NCBI GenBank assembly: GCA_023247345.1
Contig: JAHFGR010000016.1
Coordinates: 1 to 13,322, forward strand
DNA length: 13,322 bases
Direction: 5' to 3'
From: Microcaldota archaeon
GTDB lineage: Archaea > Micrarchaeota > Micrarchaeia > Anstonellales > Bilamarchaeaceae
The notes under the pieces are model-generated. The model did no database searches. It was not told the origin of the DNA and saw nothing but the letters and a program-made list of their open reading frames with translations. The translations under genes were made by a program, and so were the position numbers. Shown here piece after piece: positions 12,709 through 13,322 of this stretch (its first letter is position 1; the number at the start of each line of letters is the position of its first letter).

Positions 12709-13221
12709 CGCGTTCATTGCATGAACTGCCTGTTCAGCAAAATTAGTGTTCTTCAAATCCATAAACTTAGGTAATAGTCTGCCAATACTTTGCTCCTTAA
12801 GCATATAAGCTGCAACTGCGAGATCATGTAAGGAAACGAGTGCATCAAATAACCTAGATGCTTCAACTTTTGTCTTATAAAAAATATAAAATGAAGGGCA
12901 TTTGTCTGAACCTAGAATGTGACTTTTTCCAAAAAATAAAGCAGTGAATCCATATCGCTCTGTGAGTGTTTTGATAACTTCATCAAATGCAGGATCAGAA
13001 GTCGTTATACGAATACAGCAAGTAAATCTATCTTTACCGGTTACAAATCCGCGACTAATAGTTCTGTATCCAGAAAGAGGTTCTATTAATGCTTCTGAAT
13101 TAGATTGAACCGGACCTTCAAGCAAAAGCAATTCTCTACTACGTCGCAAAGATACAAGCCTTAATATATCTATTGCTTGCGGAGTAGCTTGTCTTCGAGC
13201 CAATGCTGTAGCGCCAACCAT
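12703..13221 (-). CDS. Hypothetical protein, unrecognised
   Basis: This 172-residue protein belongs to no family I know. The basic N-terminus (ALARRQATPQAIDILRLVSLRRSRELLLLEG) is helical. The centre has RFTCCIRITTSDPAFDEVIKT in two strands and a helix, then FTALFFGKSHIL and SFYIFYKTKVEASRLFDAL, a beta-alpha-beta pattern resembling a small ferredoxin-like or ACT-sized domain. The C-terminus is helical. There are no TM segments. The start at 13221 is the first ATG; A/T-rich boxes lie at 13229-13262, but the spacing does not single one out. It is convergent with the GNAT gene and head to head with a gene starting at 13302. Confidence 0.6.
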   Translation of the reverse strand: MVGATALARRQATPQAIDILRLVSLRRSRELLLLEGPVQSNSEALIEPLSGYRTISRGFVTGKDRFTCCIRITTSDPAFDEVIKTLTERYGFTALFFGKSHILGSDKCPSFYIFYKTKVEASRLFDALVSLHDLAVAAYMLKEQSIGRLLPKFMDLKNTNFAEQAVHAMNAL

Positions 13222-13270
13222 AAAAAAACACTAATAAATAAATGATAAGGTGAGTTTTTAAACATTGCGC

Positions 13271-13281
13271 AATTTTTAAAT
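13271..13281 (+). promoter_or_regulatory. TATA box for the gene at the right edge
   Basis: AATTTTTAAAT is centred about 26 bases before the ATG at 13302, leaderless spacing as elsewhere in the window. Confidence 0.4.
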
Positions 13282-13301
13282 CTTATTTGGGATAACAGAG
13301 T

Positions 13302-13322
13302 ATGCTTAAAAATATCAAAGCA
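13302..13322 (+). CDS. Start of a gene cut by the right edge
   Basis: Only seven codons (MLKNIKA) are inside the window. The call rests on the ATG lying at leaderless distance from a TATA-like box and on the head-to-head layout with the gene at 13221. No family can be given. Confidence 0.35.

Noticed and set aside
1..13322. Template repeat or reverse transcriptase of a DGR within the window
   Set aside because: I looked for a near-copy of the two variable tails on both strands, and for a reverse-transcriptase-like protein, and found neither. They must lie outside if the DGR reading is right.
1..13322. CRISPR array, tRNA, rRNA or insertion sequence
   Set aside because: No regularly spaced repeats, cloverleaf-like segments, rRNA-like blocks, transposase genes or terminal inverted repeats were seen; intergenic gaps are all too short for most of these.

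Overview
This window looks like a compact, AT-rich archaeal chromosome segment. Three things support this. (1) Many start codons have a TATA box centred about 24-29 bases upstream and no leader, which is the leaderless archaeal promoter layout. (2) Several internal genes use GGTG/GGTGAT Shine-Dalgarno sites that match an archaeal 16S 3' end. (3) The gene families are archaeal: an SCP-x-type thiolase with its DUF35 zinc-ribbon/OB partner, a Dph6-like diphthine-ammonia ligase, and a UPF0147-like small protein. The target-protein family of a diversity-generating retroelement (DGR) and the tight packing would fit a DPANN-type archaeon, but the phylum is inference only. No rRNA, tRNA, CRISPR array or insertion sequence was seen, and no gene-free stretch exceeds about 150 bases.

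Left part, minus strand (1-5495). A Cas2-fold protein runs off the left edge. Just upstream of it lies a 274-residue protein whose last ~35 codons look like a DGR variable region. An operon of thiolase, a two-TM protein and a DUF35 protein follows, with stop-start overlap or coupling; two tandem perfect hairpins lie between it and an unrecognised 170-residue gene. Next come an orphan CheY-like receiver protein and a 328-residue protein whose C-terminal domain looks like a receiver that has lost its phospho-acceptor.

Middle (5640-9530). purF (plus strand, Fe-S type with propeptide) abuts, stop to stop, a second DGR-type target protein (278 residues, minus) that is paralogous to the first. That paralogue shares one symmetric TATA element with a divergent, unrecognised 326-residue gene, which overlaps the end of the Dph6-like gene tail to tail.

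Right part (9615-13322). An MBL-fold hydrolase (plus) converges on an HTH/ACT-like putative regulator (minus). Divergent from the regulator is a plus-strand set of three genes: a UPF0147-like small protein, a 166-residue charged helical protein and an ElaA-like GNAT acetyltransferase. A repeated 9-mer in the divergent promoter region could be the regulator's operator. A minus-strand unrecognised gene and the first codons of a plus-strand gene close the window.

The most interesting signal is the pair of DGR-like variable proteins. Their C-terminal codons keep identical anchor codons while the intervening codons differ almost completely, with long runs of codons ending in C, as expected from adenine-targeted mutagenesis of AAC codons. 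A Cas2-like gene sits directly downstream of one of them, where DGR loci usually carry the accessory gene avd. The template repeat and the reverse transcriptase are not in this window and would have to lie elsewhere, possibly just past the left edge.
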